DNA of 6,441 bases, from positions 1 to 6,441 of the forward strand of contig JASHOI010000068.1 of the NCBI GenBank assembly GCA_030041195.1. Reading direction: 5' to 3'. Each line of letters starts with the position of its first letter. Positions within the stretch are counted from its first letter, which is position 1. The DNA comes from Streptosporangiaceae bacterium (lineage in GTDB: Bacteria; Actinomycetota; Actinomycetes; Streptosporangiales; Streptosporangiaceae). The translations under genes and the position numbers were made by a program. Below, piece by piece: positions 1-6,441 of the stretch. A model generated the notes under the pieces. That model made no database searches. It worked only from the letters and a program-made list of their open reading frames with translations, and had not been told where the DNA came from.

Positions 1-207
1 TGCGTCAAGGACATCGGGCTGTGGGGGCCGCAGGTGCAGCGGGCGTTCGCCGACCTGGGCGTGATCGACGCCGCCGGCAGCGACCTGGACTCGCTGATGC
101 GCCAGGACGAGGAGATCGCGGAACGGGTCGACGAGCAGAAGTACGCCGCCGAGCTCGCCGCCCGCCAGGCCGAGGTCGACGCCGCGGTGACCGAGGGCGC
201 GGCCTAG
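1..207 (+). CDS. Ferritin-like (R2-like) domain protein, C-terminal fragment
   Basis: This is the last 68 codons of a gene that begins left of the window; it is open from the first base and ends at TAG 205-207. The piece opens with C-V-K-D-I-G-L-W-G, followed by a Gln/Arg-rich helix and an acidic, Ala/Glu-rich tail (DEEIAER, then AELAARQAEVDAA). From memory, that opening and the 'DEEIAER' stretch match the extreme C-terminus of actinobacterial ferritin-like proteins of roughly 330-370 residues. The iron-ligand helices would lie in the missing upstream part, so neither metal binding nor enzymatic function can be judged here. The tail looks alpha-helical and has no membrane segment. Codon use is typical for the window. 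The fragment is certainly coding; the family call is a recollection of the tail only and is moderately sure. Confidence 0.65.
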   Translation, partial: CVKDIGLWGPQVQRAFADLGVIDAAGSDLDSLMRQDEEIAERVDEQKYAAELAARQAEVDAAVTEGAA

Positions 208-228
208 CCGACGGTCTGCGGGCGCGTT

Positions 229-234
229 TACGAT
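229..234 (+). promoter_or_regulatory. Probable leaderless promoter (-10 box) of the beta-glucosidase
   Basis: TACGAT fits the actinobacterial -10 pattern TANNNT and ends 6 nt before the ATG at 241, so transcription would start at or next to the A of the start codon. No Shine-Dalgarno-like purine run lies in the 33-bp gap between the upstream stop and this ATG, which agrees with a leaderless mRNA. No convincing -35 hexamer is visible 16-18 bp upstream. The placement is seen in the sequence; use as a promoter is inferred. Confidence 0.5.
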
Positions 235-240
235 CGCGTC

Positions 241-1599
<1,359 letters not shown>

Positions 1600-1611
1600 C
1601 CCCGGCCGCGA

Positions 1612-2322
1612 TCATCCGGCACTTCCGCCGCCCGGCGGCGGCCGCCCAGCGTCTTCGGCGTCGCCGGTGTACTCCGGCGGGAGATCGGGCGCCAGCCCGG
1701 AGAGGTCCTGCACCGCGGCCGCGGCGATCTGCTCCCGGTCCCAGGTCAGCGCGCCGGTCCGCAGGTCCTCGAGCAGGCCGTCGATCCAGGCGAGCTCGGC
1801 GGCGACGACCGCGCGCCGGTACTCGTCGTCAAGCAGCGTCACCCGCGGCAGGTTGCCGGGCACGGTATCCAGGGCCTGCTCGATCCCGGCCAGGTCCTCC
1901 CGGAGCGCGGCGGCCCGCTGCTCCAGCCCGGCCATGACCTGGCCGGGGGGCAGCAGCATCGCGAACGACAGCGCGGCGGGGAACCGCGGGAACTCGTTGC
2001 GGACCGTGGCCAGCATGTCCGCCAGCCACACCGGCGCCTGCCGCCGGCCGTCCTCGGTCAGCTCGTAGACGGTCCGCTCGGGGTACTGCTGGTCGCGCTC
2101 GGTCTGCCGGACCGCGATCAGCCCGGCCTCGTGCAGCCGCCTGATGGTCTTGTACAGGTTCGCGCGCTGCCCCACGTTGACGACCTTGTCCTTGTCCCAG
2201 TGCTTGATCAGGCGCTGGATGCCGTACGGGTGCAGCGGCCCGGGGACCAGCATGCTCAGCACGGCAACCGCCAGCGGCGACGGCCGGTACGTGGAATCCA
2301 CGAACCCCAGCTTACTAGTCAC
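1612..2322 (-). CDS. PadR-family transcriptional regulator
   Basis: A 236-residue DNA-binding repressor, counted from GTG 2322. The N-terminal winged helix-turn-helix spans about residues 15-103: a hydrophobic helix (PLAVAVLSML), the P-Y-G-I-Q turn near 33, the recognition helix N-L-Y-K-T-I-R-R-L (55-63) followed by E-A-G-L-I, and the wing ending R-T-V-Y-E-L-T-E-D-G-R (83-93). Residues 109-203 form the helical C-terminal dimerisation region of longer PadR proteins. The last 20 residues are a Gly/Pro-rich tail. The start is uncertain: GTG 2358, GTG 2322 and GTG 2301 are all in frame. 2358 is disfavoured because it would place a whole operator dyad in the coding region. 2301 would give the short lead-in common in the family. 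2322 has TAGTTT 4 nt upstream as a possible leaderless -10. Divergent from drrAB, which it probably represses, together with itself; an effector bound between the domains would relieve repression. Confidence 0.88.
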   Translation of the reverse strand: MTSKLGFVDSTYRPSPLAVAVLSMLVPGPLHPYGIQRLIKHWDKDKVVNVGQRANLYKTIRRLHEAGLIAVRQTERDQQYPERTVYELTEDGRRQAPVWLADMLATVRNEFPRFPAALSFAMLLPPGQVMAGLEQRAAALREDLAGIEQALDTVPGNLPRVTLLDDEYRRAVVAAELAWIDGLLEDLRTGALTWDREQIAAAAVQDLSGLAPDLPPEYTGDAEDAGRPPPGGGSAG

Positions 2323-2334
2323 CTGAAAACTAGT
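2314..2334. promoter_or_regulatory. Putative PadR operator A (ACTAGT-N9-ACTAGT), over padR start
   Basis: Two ACTAGT words at 2314-2319 and 2329-2334 form a 6+6 bp perfect dyad with a 9-bp spacer, centred at 2324. The site overlaps the candidate padR start GTG 2322 and its possible minus-strand -10 TAGTTT (2332-2327). On the minus strand it also reads as a 9-bp direct repeat with a 15-bp period (GTCACTAGT / GTGACTAGT). Site and symmetry are seen directly. Binding by the adjacent PadR protein is inferred from position and from the recurrence of the same word in operator B. Confidence 0.55.
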
Positions 2335-2363
2335 GACCCCGGAACACAGTGCGGTCACAGCGC

Positions 2364-2392
2364 TTGATAGTCTCCAGAAAACTAGTTATAAG
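2364..2392 (+). promoter_or_regulatory. Promoter of the drrAB-type operon
   Basis: TTGATA (2364-2369) matches the -35 consensus TTGACA at five of six positions, and TATAAG (2387-2392) matches TATAAT at five of six, with the preferred 17-bp spacer. The expected start of transcription is around 2398-2400, on the ATG at 2399. This is by far the best housekeeping-sigma promoter in the window and sits in an AT-rich island between padR and the exporter. The -10 lies inside operator B, so a bound repressor would block RNA polymerase. Confidence 0.7.
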
Positions 2393-2401
2393 TTAACTAT
2401 G
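2381..2401. promoter_or_regulatory. Putative PadR operator B over the exporter promoter
   Basis: ACTAGT at 2381-2386 and ACTATG at 2396-2401 repeat the 15-bp spacing of operator A exactly, 67 bp further right. Inside it is a perfect dyad, TAGTTA-N5-TAACTA (2383-2399, centre 2391). The 10-mer GAAAACTAGT occurs in both sites (2325-2334 and 2377-2386), within a 13-bp direct repeat that has one mismatch. The site covers the -10 box and transcription start of the exporter promoter. Repression by PadR is inferred. Confidence 0.55.
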
Positions 2402-2439
2402 AGCAAGTCTCATGCCTACGATGTCACCTCGAGATATAA

Positions 2440-2455
2440 CGCGAACGGATTCGCG
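2440..2455 (+). other. Small perfect hairpin in the exporter leader
   Basis: CGCGAA, a CGGA loop and TTCGCG form a perfect 6-bp stem with a 4-nt loop. It lies about 40 nt into the predicted transcript and about 18 nt before the ribosome binding site of the ATPase gene. It could be an mRNA structure or a short DNA dyad. It is not a terminator, as no T-run follows. A role is not shown; a short GC-rich palindrome can occur by chance in this genome. Confidence 0.3.
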
Positions 2456-2472
2456 ACCGGCCCGGCCCAGGA

Positions 2473-2478
2473 AGGGGA
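2473..2478 (+). promoter_or_regulatory. Ribosome binding site deciding the ATPase start
   Basis: AGGGGA, in the purine run GAAGGGGAC, lies 7 nt before ATG 2486 and resembles a Shine-Dalgarno site. It favours 2486 over the upstream in-frame ATG 2399, which has no such site but would be the first codon of a leaderless transcript. Confidence 0.6.
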
Positions 2479-2485
2479 CGGCGAG

Positions 2486-3472
2486 ATGGCCACAAAGGAC
2501 ACGCCGCTGCTGGAGGCATCCGGCCTCACCGTGAGATTTGGCAAGGTCACGGCGCTCGATGGGCTGGACCTGACCGCCCCGCCCGGGGAAGTGCTGGCGA
2601 TCCTCGGGCCCAACGGCGCCGGCAAGACCACGTTCGTGCGGACGGTCGCCACGCTGCAGCGGCCGGCCAGCGGGAGCCTGCGGGTGCGCGGCCATGACGT
2701 GGTGCGCGACCCGGTGGCGGTCCGCAGGGACATCGGCCTGGCCGGCCAGTTCGCGGCGGTCGAGCCCACGATGACCGGGCGCGAGAACCTGGAGATGACC
2801 GCCCGCCTGTTCGGGCACGGCCGGCGTGCGGCCCGGCAGGCCGCGGCCGCCGTGATCGGGCAACTTGGCCTGGAGGAGGTCGCGGACCGGCGCTGCGGCG
2901 GCTACTCCGGGGGCCAGCGCCGCCGGCTCGACCTGGGTGCGAGCCTCGTCGGCGCGCCACGGCTGCTGCTGCTCGACGAGCCGACCACCGGCCTGGACCC
3001 GGCGGGCAGGCGCGAGGTCTGGGACGCCGTGCGCGGGCTCGCCGCCGGCGGCACCAACATCCTGCTGACCACGCACTACCTCGACGAAGCCGACGAGCTC
3101 GCCGACCACGTTGTGGTGATCGACCACGGCCGCGCCGTGGCGTCGGCGGCGATCGGCGACCTCAAGGCGAGCGTCGGCCGCGACGTGATCGAGGTGGCCG
3201 TGACCGACCCGGCCCGGATCGACGAGGCCGGCCGGATCCTGGAGCGGGTGACCGCGAACCGGCCCCGGGTGGACCGCGGCAGCCGCCGGGCCAGCGCGCC
3301 CGCAGCGGGCGGGGCCGGGGAACTGGCCGGCGTGATCCGGTGCCTGGACGATGCCGCGATCGGCGTCGACGAGATCGGCCTGCGGCGGCCCACCCTCGAC
3401 GAGGTTTTCCTGGCGCTCACCGGCAACGAGCCGGCCGCGCCCGCCATCCCCCACACGACCAGCGGGAGCTAA
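2486..3472 (+). CDS. DrrA-type ABC transporter ATP-binding protein (multidrug/antibiotic export)
   Basis: A complete 328-residue ABC ATPase that would drive export by the permease encoded next to it. In order: Walker A G-P-N-G-A-G-K-T-T (41-49), Q-loop Q88 in G-L-A-G-Q-F-A-A-V, signature Y-S-G-G-Q-R-R-R-L (140-148), Walker B R-L-L-L-L-D-E-P with catalytic E165, D-loop G-L-D (169-171), and switch H197 in L-L-T-T-H. The V-E-P-x-M-T-G-R-E-N-L stretch after the Q-loop and the C-terminal extension of about 100 residues ending R-P-T-L-D-E-V-F-L-A-L-T-G are typical of the daunorubicin-resistance (DrrA) family. All nucleotide-site residues are intact. The start is set by a ribosome binding site and by where family members begin; an in-frame ATG at 2399 would add 29 residues with poorer codon use. 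It ends 2 bp before the permease, in one operon, and is probably repressed by the divergent PadR. The substrate is unknown; lipids or polyketides are alternatives to drugs. Confidence 0.93.
   Translation: MATKDTPLLEASGLTVRFGKVTALDGLDLTAPPGEVLAILGPNGAGKTTFVRTVATLQRPASGSLRVRGHDVVRDPVAVRRDIGLAGQFAAVEPTMTGRENLEMTARLFGHGRRAARQAAAAVIGQLGLEEVADRRCGGYSGGQRRRLDLGASLVGAPRLLLLDEPTTGLDPAGRREVWDAVRGLAAGGTNILLTTHYLDEADELADHVVVIDHGRAVASAAIGDLKASVGRDVIEVAVTDPARIDEAGRILERVTANRPRVDRGSRRASAPAAGGAGELAGVIRCLDDAAIGVDEIGLRRPTLDEVFLALTGNEPAAPAIPHTTSGS
3464..3468 (+). promoter_or_regulatory. Ribosome binding site of the permease gene
   Basis: GGGAG sits inside the last codons of the ATPase gene, 6 nt before ATG 3475. 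With only 2 bp between the TAA and the ATG, translation of the two genes is probably coupled. This site rules out the longer in-frame reading that runs back into the ATPase gene. Confidence 0.6.
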
Positions 3473-3474
3473 CG

Positions 3475-4287
3475 ATGACCACCGAGACGATCAGCCACCC
3501 CGGCGCCGCCGCCGTACCAGCGATCACACGCCCGGCGGGCCCTCCCGGACCGTTCCTGGTCTCGGCCGAGGTCGCGCGGCGCGCGCTGCTCAAGTACTTC
3601 AGGACCCCCGGCCTGAGCATCATGGGCGTGGTGCAGTCGGTCCTGTTCCTGTTCGCGTTCAGGTTCGTGTTCGGCGGCGCCGTGGCGGGCGGGGCGTCCA
3701 GGTACGTGGATTTCTTCGTGCCCGGGTACGTCGCGACGATCGTGCTGTTCACCGGCGCGGGCATCGCGGTTGCGGTGGCCGAGGACCGGGCCGGGGGGTT
3801 CACCGGGCGGCTGCTGTCGCTGCCGGTGCCGCGGCTGTCGATCGTGACCGGCCGGGCGCTCGCCGACGTCACCACCGACGCGTGGTCGATCCTGGTCACC
3901 GCCGCGTTCGGGTTCCTGTTCGGGTTCCGGCTCGGCGGGACCGTGGCCGAGGGCCTGGCCGCGCTCGGCCTGTGCGTCCTGTTCGGCGTCGTGTTCACGA
4001 TGGTGTTCATCGTGATCGGGCTGATCTCGCCGAACGCCCAGGCCGCGCAGGGGATGTCGATGATCGCGTTCGTCTTCGCGTTCATCTCCAGCACGTACGT
4101 CCCGGCGGGCACCATGCCCGGCTGGCTGCAGCCGTTCGCCAAGTACCAGCCGATCACGCCGATGGTCACCGCGGTGCGCTCGCTGATCGCCGGGTCGGCC
4201 AGCGACCTCGGCCTGGCCCTGGCCTGGTCGGCGCTGCTGATCGTCGTGTTCACGCCGATCGCGGTGCTGCGCTACCGGCGCGGCTGA
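3475..4287 (+). CDS. DrrB-type ABC-2 transporter permease
   Basis: A complete 270-residue integral membrane protein of the ABC-2 family, normal in length for DrrB-like permeases. Two copies should pair with two of the upstream ATPase. A cytoplasmic N-terminus of about 45 residues, Pro/Ala-rich then basic (ARRALLKYFRTP), precedes six probable membrane segments near residues 47-66, 84-104, 136-153, 162-185, 193-210 and 247-265. The cytoplasmic loop after segment 2 has E-D-R-A-G-G-F-T-G-R-L-L-S-L-P-V-P-R (103-120), a hallmark of this family. The protein ends in a short basic tail (R-Y-R-R-G), consistent with an inside C-terminus. Likely role: export of a hydrophobic compound and self-protection or resistance. 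The substrate cannot be read from the sequence. There is no second permease or biosynthetic gene in the window to narrow it. Confidence 0.92.
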   Translation: MTTETISHPGAAAVPAITRPAGPPGPFLVSAEVARRALLKYFRTPGLSIMGVVQSVLFLFAFRFVFGGAVAGGASRYVDFFVPGYVATIVLFTGAGIAVAVAEDRAGGFTGRLLSLPVPRLSIVTGRALADVTTDAWSILVTAAFGFLFGFRLGGTVAEGLAALGLCVLFGVVFTMVFIVIGLISPNAQAAQGMSMIAFVFAFISSTYVPAGTMPGWLQPFAKYQPITPMVTAVRSLIAGSASDLGLALAWSALLIVVFTPIAVLRYRRG

Positions 4288-4293
4288 GCTGGG

Positions 4294-5205
4294 TCAGATC
4301 GACGCGCTGGCCGCCTTGACCCCGGCTGAGGCGGCGACGCTGGCCGGCTGGCCGTTGGTCAGCTTGCTGATCGCCGCGGCGATCATGTTGGCGGCGCCGT
4401 CGATGTCCTTGGCCACCGCGCTGGACGGATCCCGCATCGCGGCGGCCACCTGCGCCCAGGTCATGTTGGCCAGGGCCGAGGGCAGGTACTGGGCACCCGT
4501 GATCAGGTACCGGTTGCCGATGTCGATGAACGGGAACGCGTCGCCAGCGTACTTGTCGAACACGGCGGCCTCCCCCGCCGTGGGCTGCTGCAGGTAGGCG
4601 TATCCGGTGGGGGTCGCCGAATCTGGCTTCTCGCTGTACCACTCCACCGGGACGAACGCCACGTACTTGCTGGTGTAGCCGGACTTGTAGAACGACAGCG
4701 TCGGTGTGCTGGGGTAGACGTCCGTGGGCGAGGAGTGGATGAACTGCACGCCGGATAGCGTGCCGAACCGGCTGAGTGCCGCGGCCAGCGCCCAGCGCTC
4801 GGCGGCGCAGTACGGGCAGAACTCCCCGCCCACGTACAGCACCTCGGGCTTGCCGTCCACGGTCAGTTCCGGCTGGCCGCTGATCGTCTTCAGGCCGGTG
4901 GCGGTGCCCGCGCCCACCGCGTTGAACGTGGCGGCCGGGATGCTGGCGATCTCCTGCGCCACCGCCGCGTCGGACGCCGCGGGCGTAGCCTGCGCCGGTG
5001 ACTGGGTCAGCTTGACCGCGATCAGCGCCGCCACCACCGCGAGGACGACCGTGATGCAGCCGCTCACGATCAGCGCCCTGCGCCGAGCCCCGGCTCGCCG
5101 TTCCCTGGCCCGCTGGGCGGCCACCCTCTCCCTGGCGCTCTGCGCCCGCCCGGCCGGCACCCGCTCGCTGGCGCCGCGCGCCTGCCCCCGACCGCCCTTG
5201 CTCAT
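4294..5205 (-). CDS. Membrane-anchored DUF929 thioredoxin-like protein (CPYC)
   Basis: A 303-residue protein of the DUF929 type. Residues 1-43 are a very basic, Ala/Arg-rich cytoplasmic stretch, predicted coiled or disordered. Residues 44-66 form one membrane segment ([21 protein letters not shown]), and the remainder lies outside the membrane. The extracytoplasmic part has a thioredoxin-like beginning, [19 protein letters not shown] (C130 and C133 as the redox pair). It then has [16 protein letters not shown] (158-173), conserved in the family, and F-P-F-I-D (224-228), where the proline may play the cis-Pro role. A thiol-disulfide exchange role in the cell wall space is inferred; the family is not well characterised. 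ATG 5205 is preferred because the basic leader and anchor follow directly; a longer in-frame reading back to 5382 would cross the blaI operator and coding region. Divergent from blaI and probably under the same operator. Confidence 0.85.
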   Translation of the reverse strand: MSKGGRGQARGASERVPAGRAQSARERVAAQRARERRAGARRRALIVSGCITVVLAVVAALIAVKLTQSPAQATPAASDAAVAQEIASIPAATFNAVGAGTATGLKTISGQPELTVDGKPEVLYVGGEFCPYCAAERWALAAALSRFGTLSGVQFIHSSPTDVYPSTPTLSFYKSGYTSKYVAFVPVEWYSEKPDSATPTGYAYLQQPTAGEAAVFDKYAGDAFPFIDIGNRYLITGAQYLPSALANMTWAQVAAAMRDPSSAVAKDIDGAANMIAAAISKLTNGQPASVAASAGVKAASASI

Positions 5206-5226
5206 CGCGGCGACCGCCCTTCCCCG

Positions 5227-5255
5227 TTGCTTACCGGCGATGTCACATCTACTAT
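5227..5255 (+). promoter_or_regulatory. Possible promoter of the blaI-M56 operon
   Basis: TTGCTT (5227-5232) and TACTAT (5250-5255) are separated by exactly 17 bp. Each matches the housekeeping consensus at four of six positions, and TACTAT fits TANNNT. Transcription would start near 5262, inside the large inverted repeat, so a repressor bound there would block it. Confidence 0.45.
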
Positions 5256-5284
5256 CTACTAAGTACGTACATAGATAGTAGATG
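5246..5284. promoter_or_regulatory. 13-bp perfect inverted repeat, putative BlaI operator
   Basis: CATCTACTATCTA (5246-5258) is repeated as its exact reverse complement at 5272-5284, with a 13-bp spacer that contains the self-complementary GTACGTAC (5263-5270). The left arm plus two spacer bases also holds a 7-bp tandem repeat, ATCTACT ATCTACT (5247-5260). The repeat lies between two divergent genes, one of them a BlaI-family repressor, in an AT-rich island within GC-rich DNA. BlaI/MecI proteins bind dyads as dimers near their own promoters. Recognition of this particular word is inferred. Confidence 0.7.
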
Positions 5285-5304
5285 GTTCCCGGACGGCCTG
5301 GGAA
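5275..5304 (-). promoter_or_regulatory. Possible promoter of the DUF929 gene
   Basis: Because of the inverted repeat, the minus strand carries the same TACTAT hexamer (5280-5275). TTCCCA (5304-5299) lies 18 bp upstream and matches the -35 consensus at four of six positions. Transcription would start near 5268 and leave a leader of about 60 nt before ATG 5205. The weak -35 makes this tentative. Confidence 0.35.
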
Positions 5305-5347
5305 ATCGGAGAAGGCCAATATCCTGGGGGCGAGGATCGGAGGCGGC

Positions 5348-5716
5348 GTGCGCGGGTTCGGCGACCTGGAAGCGGTGATCATGCACCGGGTGTGGGATCA
5401 CGATGGCCCGGTCACCGTGCGGGAACTGTTCGACGAGCTGGCGCGCGAGCGTGCGATCGCGTACACGACGGTGATGACCACGATGGACAACCTGCACCGC
5501 AAGGGCTGGCTGGCCAGGATCAAAGAGGGCAAGGCCTACCGGTACACGGCGACCGCCAGCCGCGAGGAGTACAGCGCCCGCCTGATGCGGGAGGCGCTGG
5601 ACGGCGGCGGCGACACCCAGGCGGTGCTGAGCCACTTCATCTCCCAGATGGACGGCGACGAATCCGAGATGCTGCGCGCGGTGGTGCGCCGGCTGGCCGA
5701 GCGGCGGCCGCAGTGA
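5348..5716 (+). CDS. BlaI/MecI/CopY-family transcriptional repressor
   Basis: A winged-helix repressor of 122 residues from GTG 5348, typical for the family (about 120-130). It begins with [13 protein letters not shown], then [11 protein letters not shown] (first HTH helices), the recognition helix [18 protein letters not shown] (about residues 39-56), and a wing with K-A-Y-R-Y-T-A. The C-terminal half (S-H-F-I-S-Q-M, then L-R-A-V-V-R-R-L) is the helical dimerisation part where proteolytic inactivation occurs in classical BlaI. GTG 5348 is chosen because GGAGG lies 4 nt upstream (5339-5343) and family members start just before G-x-L-E. The alternative ATG 5282 would add 22 residues unlike the family, and its codon lies in the operator arm. 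The stop overlaps the M56 start, so the two are co-translated. Inferred targets are itself, the M56 gene and the divergent DUF929 gene. Confidence 0.9.
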   Translation: MRGFGDLEAVIMHRVWDHDGPVTVRELFDELARERAIAYTTVMTTMDNLHRKGWLARIKEGKAYRYTATASREEYSARLMREALDGGGDTQAVLSHFISQMDGDESEMLRAVVRRLAERRPQ

Positions 5717-6441
5717 GGCCGGCGCTGCTGCTGGCCGGCTACGCGCTGGCGGTGGCCTGGTGGGCGCCGGCGCTGCTCGGGCGGCTCACCGCGCGAGGCG
5801 TCAGCCCCCGGCTTGGCCTGGCGGCGTGGCTGACCGCGATGGCGAGCACGCTCGCCTCGGCCGCGGTGGCGGTGCAGTTCCTGGCCCGGGCCGCGGTGGC
5901 CGGCTGGAGCCGCCTGGCCGAGGTGGTGTGCCGGTCGGTCGCCGGGCACACGTGCACCGCGACCGGCTACCAGGGCGCGGCCGTGGAACTCGCCCTCGGC
6001 GTGACCGCGATCGTCGCCGGGCTGGCGGTGGCGGTGCTGACCTGGCGGTACGGACGCCGGGTGCAGCGGGCCCAGCAGCAGACCCGGGTGCACGCGGGCG
6101 CCGCGCGCATCACCGGCCGCAAGCTGCCCGGTGACGAGGCCGCCGTGGTTCTCGACGCTCCCCAGCCGGTGGCGTACTGCCTGCCCGGCCGGCCCGCCAC
6201 GATCGTGGTCAGCAGCGGCGCCCTGGCCCTGCTCGACCCGGCGCAGCTCGCGGCCGTGCTCGCGCACGAGCGGGCGCACCTGGCCGGCCGCCACCACCTG
6301 CTGATCTCGCTCACCCGGGGACTGGCCGCGGTCTTTCCCGCGGTGCCGCTGTTCGCCCGCGGGGCGGAACACGTCGCCCGGCTGGCCGAGATGTCAGCCG
6401 ACGACGACGCGGCCCGCCGCACCGGCCGCGGACCACTCGTG
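5713..6441 (+). CDS. M56-family (BlaR1-like) membrane zinc metalloprotease, N-terminal part
   Basis: The first 243 codons of a gene that continues past the right edge. GTG 5713 overlaps the blaI TGA in the pattern GTGA, indicating translational coupling. Membrane segments are likely at about residues 4-23, 36-60 and 91-111, with a fourth hydrophobic stretch near 195-215. The zinc site H-E-R-A-H (H185, E186, H189) in V-L-A-H-E-R-A-H-L-A-G-R-H-H is followed by E226 in L-A-E-M-S-A-D, the usual third ligand, so the protease should be active. In the BlaR1/MecR1 paradigm this enzyme class triggers loss of BlaI repression when an envelope signal is sensed. Whether this protein has an extracellular penicillin-binding sensor domain cannot be seen; many actinobacterial M56 proteins are short and lack one. 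The pairing with blaI strongly supports a two-gene sensor/repressor unit. Confidence 0.9.
   Translation, partial: MRPALLLAGYALAVAWWAPALLGRLTARGVSPRLGLAAWLTAMASTLASAAVAVQFLARAAVAGWSRLAEVVCRSVAGHTCTATGYQGAAVELALGVTAIVAGLAVAVLTWRYGRRVQRAQQQTRVHAGAARITGRKLPGDEAAVVLDAPQPVAYCLPGRPATIVVSSGALALLDPAQLAAVLAHERAHLAGRHHLLISLTRGLAAVFPAVPLFARGAEHVARLAEMSADDDAARRTGRGPLV

Noticed and set aside
2345..2363. Near-direct repeat ACAGTGC / ACAGCGC in the padR-drrA gap
   Set aside because: Two 7-bp words with a mismatch, no symmetry and no relation to the promoter elements; likely chance.
2433..2440. Second -10-like box ATATAAC in the exporter leader
   Set aside because: TATAAC matches five of six consensus positions, but the hexamer 17 bp upstream (ATGCCT) is not -35-like. 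The promoter at 2364-2392 is clearly better.
2393..3454. Long minus-strand open frame (353 codons) opposite the ABC ATPase
   Set aside because: Its translation is low-complexity Gly/Pro/Arg/Ala/Val with no recognisable domain, and it mirrors a gene with all ABC ATPase motifs intact. Such antisense frames are expected in very GC-rich DNA.
3417..4253. Minus-strand open frame (278 codons) opposite the permease
   Set aside because: Its translation is Ser/Thr/Asn/Pro-rich with no membrane segments or domains and looks like the antisense of a membrane protein gene.
5206..5382. N-terminal extension of the DUF929 protein to an upstream in-frame start
   Set aside because: It would cross the inverted repeat and the start of blaI and would place 59 unrelated residues before the basic leader and membrane anchor.
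5536..6372. Minus-strand open frame (278 codons) opposite blaI and the M56 gene
   Set aside because: It is Gly/Arg/Pro-rich without motifs, while the plus strand carries the HERAH zinc site and BlaI helices in good codon use.

Overview
The window is very GC-rich, and nearly every codon in the genes ends in G or C. That codon use, the gene families present (BlaI/M56 pair, DrrAB-type exporter, DUF929 thioredoxin-like protein) and the probable leaderless promoters point to a filamentous or soil actinobacterium. Genus cannot be set from this window. No tRNA, rRNA, CRISPR array, insertion sequence or phage gene was seen. It looks like ordinary chromosomal sequence with tightly packed genes; the only non-coding stretches of any size are two AT-rich divergent control regions.

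Layout, left to right. (1) Positions 1-207 hold the C-terminal end of a gene that resembles actinobacterial ferritin-like (R2-like) proteins. (2) A GH1 beta-glucosidase (241-1599, +) follows after 33 bp, with a TACGAT -10 box placed as expected for a leaderless transcript. (3) Converging on it, with 12 bp between the stops, is a PadR-family regulator (minus strand, ending at 1612). (4) Divergent from padR is a two-gene DrrAB-type ABC exporter operon (ATPase 2486-3472, permease 3475-4287). (5) Converging on the permease, with 6 bp between the stops, is a membrane-anchored DUF929 thioredoxin-like protein with a CPYC motif (4294-5205, -). (6) Divergent from it is a BlaI/MecI-family repressor, translationally coupled to a zinc metalloprotease of the M56 (BlaR1-like) family that runs off the right edge.

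The window thus contains two divergent regulatory modules, each built on a repressor gene and an AT-rich palindromic control region. In the padR/drrAB region, ACTAGT words are arranged as two dyads (2314-2334 and 2381-2401) 67 bp apart. One covers the putative padR start. The other covers the -10 and start point of a near-consensus promoter (TTGATA, 17 bp, TATAAG). This predicts autoregulation of padR and repression of the exporter, relieved by a compound the exporter presumably removes. In the DUF929/blaI region, a perfect 13-bp inverted repeat (5246-5258 / 5272-5284) carries a TACTAT -10-like hexamer on each strand. This predicts that BlaI controls itself, the M56 protease and the extracytoplasmic thiol-disulfide protein together, probably as an envelope-stress or antibiotic-response unit.

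No wholly new system is evident. The most useful observations are the two operator architectures and the start-site ambiguities they create. All functional assignments come from recognising motifs by eye; no database search was run.
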